DNA of 64,000 nucleotides from contig CAJNOI010000031.1 of the NCBI GenBank assembly GCA_905250115.1, positions 629,534 through 693,533 of the forward strand. Direction: 5' to 3'. Shown piece after piece: positions 18,449 to 30,600 of the stretch. A program made the translations under genes and the position numbers. Positions within the stretch are counted from its first letter, which is position 1. Each line of letters opens with the position of its first letter. The notes under the pieces were generated by a model. It saw only the letters and a list, made by a program, of their open reading frames with translations. It was not told the DNA's origin and did not search any database. The DNA comes from Adineta steineri (Eukaryota; Rotifera; Eurotatoria; Adinetida; Adinetidae).

Positions 18449-21400
18449 ATGTCGAAAAAATACGCTTCGTGGGCGATAAATCAACCTTCATCAGCATTCA
18501 TTACAGATTTTACAATGATGAAGTCACAAAAAATGAAAGAAGAACAGCACGATCATGGTAAGTTTTTGATTTAATTTAAACGTTCTTTAATTTCTATATG
18601 ATTTCTTTAGTTAATAATTATCGTACTATTGAACCTAGTCCACATATGTATTTAAACGTTGATGAACGATCACGACCATCGGTAAGTGAATAATCATTGA
18701 TTCAGTGTCATATGTATATGCTTTTGCTCTAACACATTTAATGCTTTTATATGAACAGACAAGATTTAACACTCCGTCTGTTGAACCAGCTATGATTTCA
18801 TATCAAAGTGCATCATATTTTTCTGTAAGCTTTATCGTTACATTGAGAGAGAAAAAAAACAATTTCTTAATCATATCTTGCTTTAGGCACCTACCGAAAG
18901 TCCACCTCCATTAATAGAAGAACAAAATAAATTATGGCCTATTGAAAAATTATCTAAAGATTCATCGACAACTGAAATTGTAACATCAGCACAAAAACGA
19001 AATCATAAACATAAACATCATCGTCATCATCATCACCATCATAATACTACTACTACTAGTGGAAAACGTCATTGTTATCACCATCATCATCATCAGAATC
19101 GTCACCGTCGAGTTAAAAGTATAGGACAACAAGCAAGCGATCAATCTTCATCTAAAATTATAATTGCAAATTCAAAAAAGATCGATCAAAAACAACAACC
19201 AATTATCGTTTATCGTGAAATATCAAATGATAAAGATTTTATATACGATACAAATCCTTTAGCTAAAGTTTCATATGAAACTGATAATAAAGCAGCATCA
19301 ATTAATGAACAACAATCGCCTTTAGTTGTTTATGGTGATAATAATATGCAACATTCGTTAGTAAATGATCAGATGTCTCAACCAGTTTTTGTTAGTTCAG
19401 ATCAGAAAAAAGTAAGTTAATAAAAAAAACAAAAATTTCTTGTTAAGCATAATATTCATATCTGAATATCGACCTCTTTTAATCAATTTATTACTTATCC
19501 GATAGAAAACAAGTAAAGGAAATATTCCTCTACAATCTGTTGAGAATAAAATAGTATCTCAACGAGCAGCATCTACAGATGAAACTCAAGTTAGTAATTA
19601 TCCTCCAGTGATGTATACTCAATCAACTCCATCAATTACTAGTCCTTGTGGTGTTCAACAAGTGGAACGAATATATTATGAGGATAGTTGTTGTGGTCCA
19701 TCATCATCAATAAGCAATTGTGCATCAAATTCTTGTGTATGAAAATAAGAACAGCTATATTAAAGATTTAACCATTTTCTACTTATGCTTACTTAAATAT
19801 TTTTTAAATTTATTCATAATTTTCATAGTCTTTTTTTATGTTTATTTAGATACTTCAACAATCAAATTCATGTGGTTGTATGTCTCAACAACCACAACAA
19901 CAAATACTCTTATGTACTGAAACAAATTCACCAGAAGAATATATCTATACAACATGCAATAACAATTATATTCAAGATTCATGTTCACAACAACAACAAC
20001 AACAATATATATGTGTAGATAGTACACCATCAACAATTATCAATCAAATGCCTGCTTTTAGTCCTGTAACAACCAATGCATGTAGATCGCCTCAAACTTA
20101 TATATGTGTACCACAAACATCATGTCAACAGTCACCTAATATTATTATTCAACCACAACCTCAAATTCAATCCCAACCATTACAAATTATTCAAAGTCCA
20201 CAAACATCACCACCAGGACAATATCTTCGAATAACTTCCGCTACTCCACAAATTATTGAAACTATTCAATCACCAGGTTTTCAAACTGCTCAACCACAAA
20301 TTATACAAGGTATGCAACCTCAGATTATGCAGGGTATTCAACCACAGATCATACAAGGTATGCAATCACAAATTATACAGGGCATTCAACCACAGATCAT
20401 ACAAGGTATTCAACCCCAAATTGTACAAAGTATTCAAGGTATGACTTTATTTTATATAAATTCATTCAAATAAAAACTAAACATTTTCAGCTGCACCACA
20501 AGCTCTTTCAGGTAAAAACTAATCAAAATTTTCATTTTGGTAATGGTATTTTGCTAGAATACTAATCTTAACATTTCCATATCTTTCTAATTTGTCTCGT
20601 TATCTAATTGTGAGTAAAATTTAGAGATTTGTTTTTATAAATTTATATCTATATTCTTGTTTATATCAGTTAGTCCACAAATGCTTTATCAACGTCCATA
20701 TGATCCTATTGTTTTACCAACTCAAAATCAACAATTTGCTGTTACAAATACTCCTCTTGTAGCAATGAGTCAACCATCTTATGCACCAGCACGACAAATA
20801 CCAACGGGACCGCGCATGTTTCAACACGCTCTTGCTAATGTAAGATTATCTATTAAATGAATATATTTAATTAAATAAATTTATGAAATTTTAGACTGTA
20901 GCCGGTCGAACTGGTGTACCTCTTCCATTCATGCAATCACCCATGGGTGGTCAATCTCGTGGTGCACCATTAATTCCCACTGGACGGTAAATTTTTTCTT
21001 TCTAATTTAAGCTTCTATATGTATATGCTGACGCTTTTATTGCTTATTTATGCCAGAAAAAAACAAAATTTTCTTATTTTGACACATCTAGTAGTTCGTT
21101 TAAGAAGAAATTTAATATTGAGGGATCGTATTAAGAGAGTTTAATAACTGTATAACATTCGACATTAGATATCTCCTGTTTATAGCGTATTATTTAATGA
21201 TGAATTACAACCATCAACATTCTCGACACTCATACCAATTCATTCAGATGACTCATTTATTCCATTTCAATCTTTAAAACCACCATCATATACGACATGT
21301 AGTGCATTTTCTCGAAAAGATACTTATCCATCAAGTATAAGAAATTTTAATCGTGTTCGACAACAGATACAACAACGTGCTCAATTCTTAGCTGATTTAG

Positions 21401-22041
21401 AAAAACAAATCCCTACTCGATTATCATCATCTCCTACACAACTTGCAAATACTACAGCTTTACCATCCCGTAGAATTTCACCAAATATATTACAACCAAA
21501 TTCTCAATTCCTATCACACATATCACCAGCCACATCGCGATCACCTTCTATAGTTTCATCTTTTGTACCTCCAATAAATGAAATGCCAACATCAGCTAGA
21601 TCTCAAGCTTTATATGCAAAAAAAAATATTACTGGTACATCTAGTAGTAATTCAAGTAGGTCATCTATTTCATCTTCATCATCCGTGCCACCTGCTCGTT
21701 CACCGTCCTTCGCTGATACGTATCATGGTCCGTTGTTGTCAGAAACTGTAACTCCCTATCAATCACTTTGACCATGAACATATCATACACGTATCGTGTC
21801 CCATTACCGCGATCTATTATACTTGAGAAGGTTGTTCTTGTCATCAAGGCTGTCTATCATAATAAATATGTTTTCTTGCTTTGGCGCTTATTAATTGCAC
21901 ATTTGTATATATTGCTTGTCATTTAATTGATTAACATATTTTATTTTGTAAATAATATTTTAATTAAATATATCTTTTTTCTTATTCTATTTCAGTGGAC
22001 CTGTTAATCCATTCAATACAGCTGCTTGCTCAATTATGTAG
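18449..22041 (+). CDS. Gln/His-rich protein of unknown function with two alternative last exons
   Basis: Ten exons join in phase: 18449-18557, 18611-18681, 18759-18824, 18887-19411, 19506-19736, 19850-20438, 20491-20511 (21-bp micro-exon), 20670-20839, 20895-20986, then either 21186-21771 (819 residues in total, stop TGA) or 21996-22041 (639 residues, stop TAG). Both terminal acceptors restore the same frame. The middle is low-complexity: histidine-rich (HHRHHHHHH), then Gln-rich with about seven copies of a decapeptide-like IIQGIQPQ repeat. The short terminal exon ends AACSIM, a CaaX box with Met in the last position, preferred by farnesyltransferase. The long terminal exon is Ser/Pro-rich and has no such box. 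Composition resembles a scaffold or RNA-binding-type disordered protein; no domain is recognised. A polyadenylation signal AATAAA lies at 22075-22080. Confidence 0.7.
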
Positions 22042-22583
22042 AACAATCTAAAAATATATAAAACTATATGTTACAATAAAATAATATTCTTTTGTTTCAA
22101 AATATTTATTATAATTTTAGTGAATATATATATATACCTATTCTTTCATCTTTTTTTCTGATATTTATTAAAGCAGAAAATTTTCCTTGTTTTATTTATT
22201 ATTATTATTATTATATAAGAATAGATTGACATTTACAAAAGTTGTATCTAATGTTCTTAGATCCAACAATAAGTTCTGAATAATTTGGTTATGAATGTTC
22301 TTGACAAAGTTCAAAGTCAAATTTTCCTAATAAAATTGACCTATTTATTTTGACTTGTAAATATTAAAATTAAATTTTCCAATTTAATCTCTCACGATTA
22401 AATTCAGTTTTTCCGAAAATTTGTTCTTGATGGAACGTTAGAATGGGAAAATGATAGATGACTCATGCTATCAAATAATTAAATCATTTTTTCCTGATTC
22501 TAATACTAGAAAATAAATATCTAAAATCTGATTTTGTATAGTATGTTTATAGGCAACTATATAAAATTGATACTGTTCTTTTT
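22042..22583. other. 3' flank of the Gln-rich gene
   Basis: AT-rich, with an (ATT)n run near 22197. No gene seen. Confidence 0.4.
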
Positions 22584-23010
22584 AATGCGATGCGAATAGC
22601 AGAAGCATTTATGTAGTCCTGCGCGAGTTTTCTTCCTTTTTTTTTTCTTACTTTCTCGACGTACGCATCAAAGTGGTCATTTTATGTCACAATTATCTCA
22701 GCAATAGAACATCAGAAACTACTCATTTAAACGCAAGAATAAAATATCGAGATCGAACTAATATCACATGTTTTTGACTTTCAATAGGACGTTTAGTTCG
22801 TTTACAAGAAGCGTCACAAAAACACGATTTTGACTTTTTCACAATCCGAGATAATTAAAACGAAAAGTAAAAGCAAAAGTTACGCGCCATTTTTCTTTAA
22901 CAACTGTTTTACAGCTGAAAGTGCAGCTGATAGTAGATAATGAATCATCTAGATAATATTGTGAGAATCTTAAAATCGTTATTTCGAAAGCCTGCTATTC
23001 GCATCGCATT
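22584..23010. mobile_element. MITE-like element with about 20-bp inverted repeats
   Basis: AATGCGATGCGAATAGCAG at 22584-22602 is matched by its exact complement at 22992-23010. The 427-bp interior is less AT-rich than its flanks and has no coding frame. No clear target-site duplication could be read, so the superfamily is not assigned. Confidence 0.65.
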
Positions 23011-23858
23011 TCGTAGTCGAGTACAACTCGAATACCTTCTAGTTTCTTATCTTTTATAAGTGTATATTTAAGTATTTTATAGAAATCCAATAAGACAAAA
23101 TCTAAGTAATAAACAGATGTTGCAGAAAGGTAGCTGATAGTGTATGAATATTGTGCTCAAAATAAATGCTGAATCATTATTTTTCAAAAGATTTTATTAA
23201 AAAAAAAAAGTCAGGCATGTTTTAAATTATGATTTATTATATAATAAATCATCCATGTGCTTTTACTATATGGTTTAATGTCAACTCCAGTATTTAAATT
23301 AAATAAATGTTTAGAAAAAGGATGTAATAATAAAAAAAAAGAACAGGGGACGCAGCAGAAAAAAAATAGTGAGTTATTTTATGAGGAACTTAAAAGAGAG
23401 GGAGAGAGAGACCTTTTTTTTTTGAAGAATATAAGAGTTTGCTTCCTGCAATGTTATTCTTTGACGTAGAACAGTAAAGAGAAAAATTCTCCTATATACA
23501 TCTATTTATGGATATCTTTGGTTATTCTTTTAACTAAGTTTTATGTCAATAAACTTATCTTCAATATTTTTTAGTTCCGTATAATAGAAAAACGCTTTTA
23601 AATTAGAAAAAAAATTATGTTAAATATATTCGAAGCTGTCATTTAATTAATTCAGTTGGTTGGGATTAATTGACCAATCCAAATAGAAACACGATATTAA
23701 CTTGATGATTCATCAAGTCTGTTTTTTATGTCATTCAGTCATCTATGTTGTTTTATTTCTTTTATTCTTTAATCTTGTCATTCTTTTTTCAACATACGTT
23801 TTTTCTTTATTCAATTTTTATCTCTCTCTCTGTTTCTTATTTAAAAGATTAACGAAAT
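23011..23858. other. AT-rich stretch upstream of TOM1
   Basis: Only short frames without features. It probably contains the TOM1 promoter and 5'UTR. Confidence 0.4.
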
Positions 23859-26072
23859 ATGGCACACTTCTTTCGTGGAAGTACACCCTCAACACCATTC
23901 CAACAAGCTGTTGAGAAAGTAACAGACGGAGCTCAAGCAAATGAAGATTGGGGTACAATTATGAAAATTTGTGATCATGTTGCTATACATGAAGACAAGT
24001 ATTTTGAACGTTAAATTTTTTTCTACTATAACTATTTCATTTATTTTTCTAGTGCAAAAGAAGCAGTGAAAGTTATTCGAAAACGTTTACAAACTCCTCC
24101 TGCTAATAATGATTGGCGTACAATTGGATTAACACTTACTGTATGGGAATTTTTATTTTTTGTTTTAGAATTTCTATGTTTCTCTTTTTAGTTATTAGAA
24201 GCATTGACTAAAAATTGTGGAAAAATTTTTCATACGCAAATTGCACAAAAAGATTTTTTAAAAGATTTGCGTGATATTCTTGCACCGAAAAATAATCCAC
24301 CAATTGCTATACAAGAAAAAGTTCTTGGCATGATTCAAGTAAAATATTCGATATAATATGATGAATTTTTGTTTATTTAAATAATTCTTATTTAGACTTG
24401 GGCATTAGCTTTTCGTGATGATCCTGATTTAAAACAAGTTGAACAATTTTATCAGGAATGTAAACAACAATATTTACAATTTCCACCAGCTGATCCAGAG
24501 AATATTATCAAAGCAGCCGTACCAGCTACTGTAAATTGAAAAAATCTTTCTCGGAAAAAATAAATTTTTTTTTTCTTTATAATATTTAGGGAACACTTGA
24601 ACGTCCTACACGAACAATTGTAAGATATGAGTTATATATTTTATTTTTTATTAGTTTTTTTTTTCGTTTTTGATAGTCTCAACCAGGACCTGGTACAAAT
24701 CCTCGTCAAGTAATTAAACTAACTTTTAGAAATAATTTTTTATTTAATATTTTTAGAATCGACCTGCAAATGATGGTTCTGTACAACAAGTTGGCCAAGA
24801 AACAGCTGTTCTAAGACAAATGACACCGGAACAAATAGCAAAATTACGTAGTGAATTAGATGTTGTACAAACAAATGCACAAGTATTCGGAGAAATGCTT
24901 GTTACTTTACAACCAGGTGAAGAACATCCAGAAGATTTTCAATTCTTAATGGTAAAAAATTTATATAAAATTATCGATGTACGATAAATTTTTTAATTGC
25001 AGGAATTACATAAAACATGTAAACAAATGCAAGCACGTATATTTGATTTACTTTCACAAATATCGATTGATGATATAACTGGTAAATAATATGAAAATAA
25101 TCATACAATTACCTTTTTGTTCTCTATTCATAGTTGATCTTTTACGATATAATGATGAATTTAATAATTCATTTAAGAATTTTGAAAGTTATATGCAAGA
25201 ACGTGAAAGACGTGTTGGCTCATCTCATATTCCAATACCAAATCAAACAGCATTAGCACCTAAAACTTCATTTTCAACTTCTCAATCACCAACAAAAAAA
25301 GTATACCTCTTTTCTTTCTTTTTTCTATTGTTTAATATGAAATTTTTCAGCCAATGCCTTCGCCTAGTAATCAAAATAATGAACCTGCCTTGATCAAATT
25401 TGATGAAGAGCCAACAGGATTATCAGCTGGTTTACAAAATCTACGTTCGTATTGATTAATTCTTTTAACTAAAAATAAAATTATTTCGTACATTTCAGGT
25501 GTTAATCCAACATCTCCTGATTCAACAACAAAGAATACTCAACAACAATCAACGTAAGTTATTTAAATCATATTTCATACATCATTATCTCAATGTTTTG
25601 TTTTCGAAGAAGACATATGGATATTGATTCGTAAGATTTTTATCTGTTGTTAATTTATGTTTTTTCTTCCGTATTCTCTCAATCCAATGATTCTCACTCC
25701 TTTTCACATACACGTTTCATTTCCTTCTTTTTCGTATTATATTTACTCAAGATTTTATTTTAGTGCTACAGTAATAACTCGATCTGCTACAAATACTCAA
25801 GTAAAACAATCAATTTTTTATAAAATAAATATTTCATCCTTATTTGTTTTTTTCAGGAACTTGAACGCGATGCTAAAGAAGTTGAACAATGGTTAAATCT
25901 TAATGATGATAAAAATTCGAATCAACAAGGTGGTGGTACAACCAATGCATTCGATGATTTCATAGAAAAACGTGCATCACTTATTCCTGATGATTCAGTA
26001 TCAGAACAACAAATACATTTAAATTTACAACCAGTATCAAATAAAATTGAACCAAATAATTCAAATGCTTAA
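23859..26072 (+). CDS. TOM1: TOM1-family VHS-GAT endosomal sorting adaptor
   Basis: About ten short exons from the ATG at 23859 to the TAA at 26070-26072. The first three exons code a VHS domain (FQQAVEKVTDG, EDWGTIMKICDHV, NPPIAIQEKVLGMIQTWALAF), closely similar to TOM1/TOM1L2. A proline-rich linker follows that contains two very short exons near 24591 and 24677. Then comes a GAT domain (MTPEQIAKLRSELDVVQTNA...ELHKTCKQMQARIFDLL...DLLRYNDEFNNSFKNFE), which in TOM1 binds ubiquitin and Tollip. Near the C terminus ELERDAKEVEQWLN matches the conserved EMEQWL region. TOM1 acts with Tollip, clathrin and myosin VI on endosomes to sort ubiquitinated cargo. Introns are about 40-60 bp in the first half and somewhat longer towards the 3' end. 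AATAAA occurs at 26193-26198. Confidence 0.88.
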
Positions 26073-26443
26073 ATTAAAAATATAGACAAGACAAAAAAAA
26101 ACAAACTAAATAAGCATCGTCTCTCTTGCTATTTATCTCACATTCAAACCAGAATGTTTTTGTTCTATTGTGTATATTGTCGTGATACAACAAATAAATA
26201 AGCTAGCTATTTAAAAAAAAAGAGTTTTTAACTTGTATATCGTATTTAATATTCTTTTTTTTCTTCTCAAAAAAAAATATTACAGCATGCCTTTTGTAAC
26301 AGTGTATTATTTTATCTCGCCATTTTCTTTTTTCTTCACTTAACATTACAATAAACATTCGCACACACATACACATATATATATATACACCTTTTTTCTA
26401 TCCTATTCTTTTCGTGCACCGTAGGTTAACATAGATAAAACAA

Positions 26444-26520
26444 GTAAGTAATTTATCTGTTGTTTGAGTTGAAGAGCAAAAGTATGGTGAAATTTAATTA
26501 GAGATATTTTTGTTTTATAG
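26444..26520 (+). other. probable 5'UTR intron of the KARI-like gene
   Basis: GTAAGTA donor at 26444 and TTTTATAG acceptor ending at 26520, directly before the ATG at 26522. The acceptor could alternatively be used for spliced-leader trans-splicing. Confidence 0.55.
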
Positions 26521-26521
26521 A

Positions 26522-27526
26522 ATGCCAGTTAAAATTTATCATGATGATGATGCTGATGTGGATATAGTACGTAGTAAAACTGTTGCATTCATTGGATATG
26601 GAAATCAAGGACGAGCACAAGCATTAAATTTACGTGATAGTGAAGTAAATAATATTATCATTGGTAATATCGATGATGATTATGCTAAACAAGCTCAAGA
26701 AGATGGTTTTACTCCTGTAAGCATTGAAGAAGCAGTTCGTCAAGGTGATATTCTTATGTTACTCATTCCTGATGAAGATCAACAAACAGTTTGGAATGAA
26801 AAAATTCGTAATAATATTAAACCGAATACAACATTAGTTGTTGCAAGTGGTTATAATGTTGCATTTAATTTACTTGATTTACCAGATGATATGGATGTTG
26901 TTATGGTAGCACCACGAATGATTGGTGCTGGTGTACGTGATCGTTACGTTCAAAATATACCATATCCATGTTTTGTATCTGTTGAAAAAGATGTTAGTGG
27001 TACAGCGTTAGCGACATGTCTTTCAATTGCTTGTGCTATTGGAGCTACACGTGGTAATGGTGCTGTAAGTTCATCATGTCGTGAAGAAGCTGGTATTGAT
27101 TTATTTGCTGAACAAGCTCTTTGGCCAGAAATCATGGCAATATTTCGTGAAGGTTATAATGTTTTACATGAAGCTGGATTTTCTGATGAAGCTATTTTAT
27201 TTGATATGTATTTAAGTAAAGAACCAGCTGAAATATTTGAACGTGCTGCTGATGAAGGTTTTGTTAAACAATTAAAATATCATTCTCGAACAAGTCAATA
27301 TGGTCAATTATCGACAATGAATCGTCATGATGGAAAAGATATTCGTGAAAAATTTCGGCGTGTTTTAAATGATAATATTTTATCGGGAAATTTTGCTAAA
27401 AAATGGTCAAATACAAAATGGGCTGCTGAAGAATTAACAAAAGAATGGAAAGAAGTTGAGAATGCACCGATTGTTCAAGCTGATCAACGTGTACGTGAAG
27501 TTCTTAAACCAGATCGAAAAAAATAA
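26522..27526 (+). CDS. ketol-acid-reductoisomerase-like protein (IlvC family), probably horizontally acquired
   Basis: Single coding exon of 334 residues, the length of class I KARI. The N-terminal Rossmann domain has the nucleotide motif G25-Y-G-N-Q-G30. The C-terminal knotted helical domain retains E189-E/D193/E197 (EEAGIDLFAEQ), the first metal-binding set. Other catalytic positions differ. The usual AHGFN histidine is S109 (VASGYN). The catalytic lysine in APKGPG is R132 (APRMIG). The second acidic pair FExxxE reads FDMYLS, with D228 kept and the second Glu lost. So KARI activity in branched-chain amino-acid synthesis is doubtful, while NAD(P) binding is likely kept. Animals normally lack this pathway, so the gene suggests transfer from a prokaryote or fungus. 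Its codon use is as AT-rich as its neighbours, implying long residence. It lies 450 bp after TOM1 and 126 bp before SNX14. AATAAA occurs at 27591. Confidence 0.82.
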   Translation: MPVKIYHDDDADVDIVRSKTVAFIGYGNQGRAQALNLRDSEVNNIIIGNIDDDYAKQAQEDGFTPVSIEEAVRQGDILMLLIPDEDQQTVWNEKIRNNIKPNTTLVVASGYNVAFNLLDLPDDMDVVMVAPRMIGAGVRDRYVQNIPYPCFVSVEKDVSGTALATCLSIACAIGATRGNGAVSSSCREEAGIDLFAEQALWPEIMAIFREGYNVLHEAGFSDEAILFDMYLSKEPAEIFERAADEGFVKQLKYHSRTSQYGQLSTMNRHDGKDIREKFRRVLNDNILSGNFAKKWSNTKWAAEELTKEWKEVENAPIVQADQRVREVLKPDRKK

Positions 27527-27651
27527 ACTTTTTTTTAGTTTATTTATCATTCCACTTTGATTTTCAATTAGAATCGATAGAATAAAATAGTATATAGTAT
27601 CAAATAAATTCATTTATATATATATTCTAGATAAATAATAGAGAGAAATTC

Positions 27652-30600
27652 ATGTCGAAAATTAATATCATACGAATTATTCTTGGTATAGGATTAATTA
27701 GTTTTCTTCTCATTGTTTTTCTTTTATTTGGGTACGTTTATATATTGAAAATATTATATAAATATCATTTAATAATATATATAGAAAAATCCATGTTGTC
27801 ATCTTCGCTCTTCTTATTTTATTCAGTTATAAATTAACTGATTATTATATGTATGTATAAGTTGTTTGAATATGAAATAGATTTGTTTAATTTTTCCTTA
27901 TCATAGAATGACAATAAATAATCCGAAAAAATCTTTAACATGTTGGCCAAATTTAATTCTTCTTCTTGATACAACTAAGGTAGAGATATCATTAAATAAA
28001 CTTATCCAAACGATTTTTATTTTTACAGGATTTAAAAGAAGAAAATCATCGAAAACAAAGGTAAAGTATATATACATATATTAGAAATTTATTTATTTAT
28101 TTTTTGATCTATAGTGCAAATTGTAATTATATTCAAAAGAATCCATGGGTGCATTTAATGATGTCGAAACGATTGGATGCTGCTATTGATGAAGTATATT
28201 ATTTTAATTCTATAACACTTAAAATATTATTTTTTTTCGCTAGTTTTGTTGTTTATGTCTTCGTGATTATATTTATCCATGGTTATCGTAAGTTTTCATT
28301 ATTTCAATACTAAATTTGAATAAACTATTTTTTGTTTTGTTAGAACAATTACTCATGATGATAGTTTTGTTTATGAAGTCAAATATCTCTTTCGATATCT
28401 TTTAGCATCAATTATTCGTCATTTACATAAAGTAAGATTAACAAAGAATGAATATTCTCTTTCTGGTAGAGAAGAGTCTAGTAAGGATAAATTGTCTGCT
28501 TGCTTGTGTATCCACAGGGTCAAAAAAACATCGAAGACTAATTATCTGGAAAAGACATTTCTTGAGGTATTTCGCTGCGGAGAGTTCGAATCTGAGGTCC
28601 GTTGAACGGCCATAATGAGGGGGGGGGTGAAGAGGGTACAAAGGTAAAAAAGACATCGAAAACCGATTTTTTACGGTTTTCAATTGTTTTTCTAGTAAAT
28701 GTGAAGAGGAAGCATTTCTACGAGAAAGAGCTGAGCGAGTCCCCGGACGAGCGTTATTTATTTTATAATATTTTTGATTAGGTTGATATCAATGCTTTTA
28801 TTACCGAACGTTTTCTTCCATTAATATTGCAAACATATGATCGTTATATTCATACAAAGGAAAAAATATCTGTAAATAATTCCATAGATTTTCTACGAAC
28901 AATGTATAAAGATGATCTTCATATAGCAATGTATAATCGCGAAGAAGAATTAAAATATCTTAAAAAACTTGTATCTAATGTAATGCCAATAATAACACCA
29001 GAATTTATATCGAAATGTCCAGGAACACATCATCTTCTATGTGAAATATTTGTTTCTCAAATATTACTTGATTCAATCGATGCACTATGTCAACCAAATA
29101 TAATGAATCGTCTATTTCATCTTTATTTTACAACTGCTATTGAACGTCGTCAATTAAATAATATAACAGATTCAGATGAACAATCGAAATCTTATGTAGA
29201 AATTCTATCACATTTTTGTGCAATGAATGGAATATTACATAAAAAACAATTAACTTTAGAATTAACTGATGTTATGTATGAAAAAGAATTAACGAATCAA
29301 TTGAGTCGTGTACTTGATCATCATGGTTCACTGGGTTTATTAAGTATTTATATAACATTATCAGATCTTTTAAATGATATTCCATTAGCATCAGATATAT
29401 TAGTTAGAAAAAAACTTTATCAACGTTTAAAACATATTGATGAACGTTATTTAAATCCAATACATTCAAATACATATGTTATCATTAGTAATTTCTATGA
29501 TAAAGAAGATACATTAATTGATGATGTAAAGAATTTAATTAATTATGATTTAGCAGAAAGTATTAATGATGATATAAATAAGAAAACTTTTAACGTTCAA
29601 CAAGCATTTACATTATTATCAAGATTTCATTGTAAAGTTTATGAATTAATTGAAGAAAAATATCAACGAGAATTTTTAGCAAGTGATGAACATTTTCTGT
29701 ATATATGTGGTCCAAGAATGGATTCACGTGATTATCGATCTATGGACAAAAAGTATGTAATACAAAAAAAAGGAAAATAGTTGACATCAATATATTGAGA
29801 ATGACTTATATTTGTTCTCTTAATTCTCGTTCTCGTAGAGAAGAGTCCAGTAAACATAAATTGTTTGCTTGCTTGCTTGTGTGTCCGCAGGGTCAAAAAA
29901 ACATCAAAGACCAATTTTCCGGAAAAGACATTTCTTGAGGTATTTCGATGCGGGGACTTCGAATCTGAGGTCTATTGAGTGATCATAACGAAGGGGAGCA
30001 AAGGTCAAAAAAACATCGAAAACCAGGTTTTAATTGTTTTTCCAGAAAAAGTGAAGAAGATGCGTTTCTATCGGACGAGCGTTACTTGTCTGTTTAATAT
30101 ATTTACATTTCTATATAGAAATGCAATTGAAAATGCAAATAAACGTAATATATCAAAACATTATACAACAACTTCATATCAAGGTAAATATAAAGTATTT
30201 AATTTAGATTGATTTTTACATAGAATTCAACCTTTTCAGTATATCTTCATAAATGTCAAAGGTAAAAACTACTAACATAGAACTGATATAAATAATAAAA
30301 AGATATATCTGATGAAAATCAATCCTATAGTATGTTGAAAATAGCGTGGCATAATACGCCTTATTAATACTATAGTTATTTCCCTTGTAATTATATTTCA
30401 ATAAACGATTTTTGTTTTAGAAATGGAAGAAAAAGATGATTCACATTTAAAATATCCAGAAGATTCAGCAAGTATTTGCAGTACTAGTGTATGTTCATTT
30501 TATTATTTACTTCAAATACTATTTGAATTAGTATTTTAGTCATTAGATGAAAGAGATCTAAGTACATGGCGCGTTCATATTGATCATGCTGAAGAATTAC

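Noticed and set aside
20256-20444. 62-codon frame overlapping the Gln-rich repeats
   Set aside because: It is an out-of-frame shadow of the QPQIIQG repeat in the sixth exon of the Gln-rich gene.
28575-28595. tRNA gene (GTTCGAATC box)
   Set aside because: No cloverleaf or A box at the right distance could be drawn. It is part of an intronic repeat present twice.
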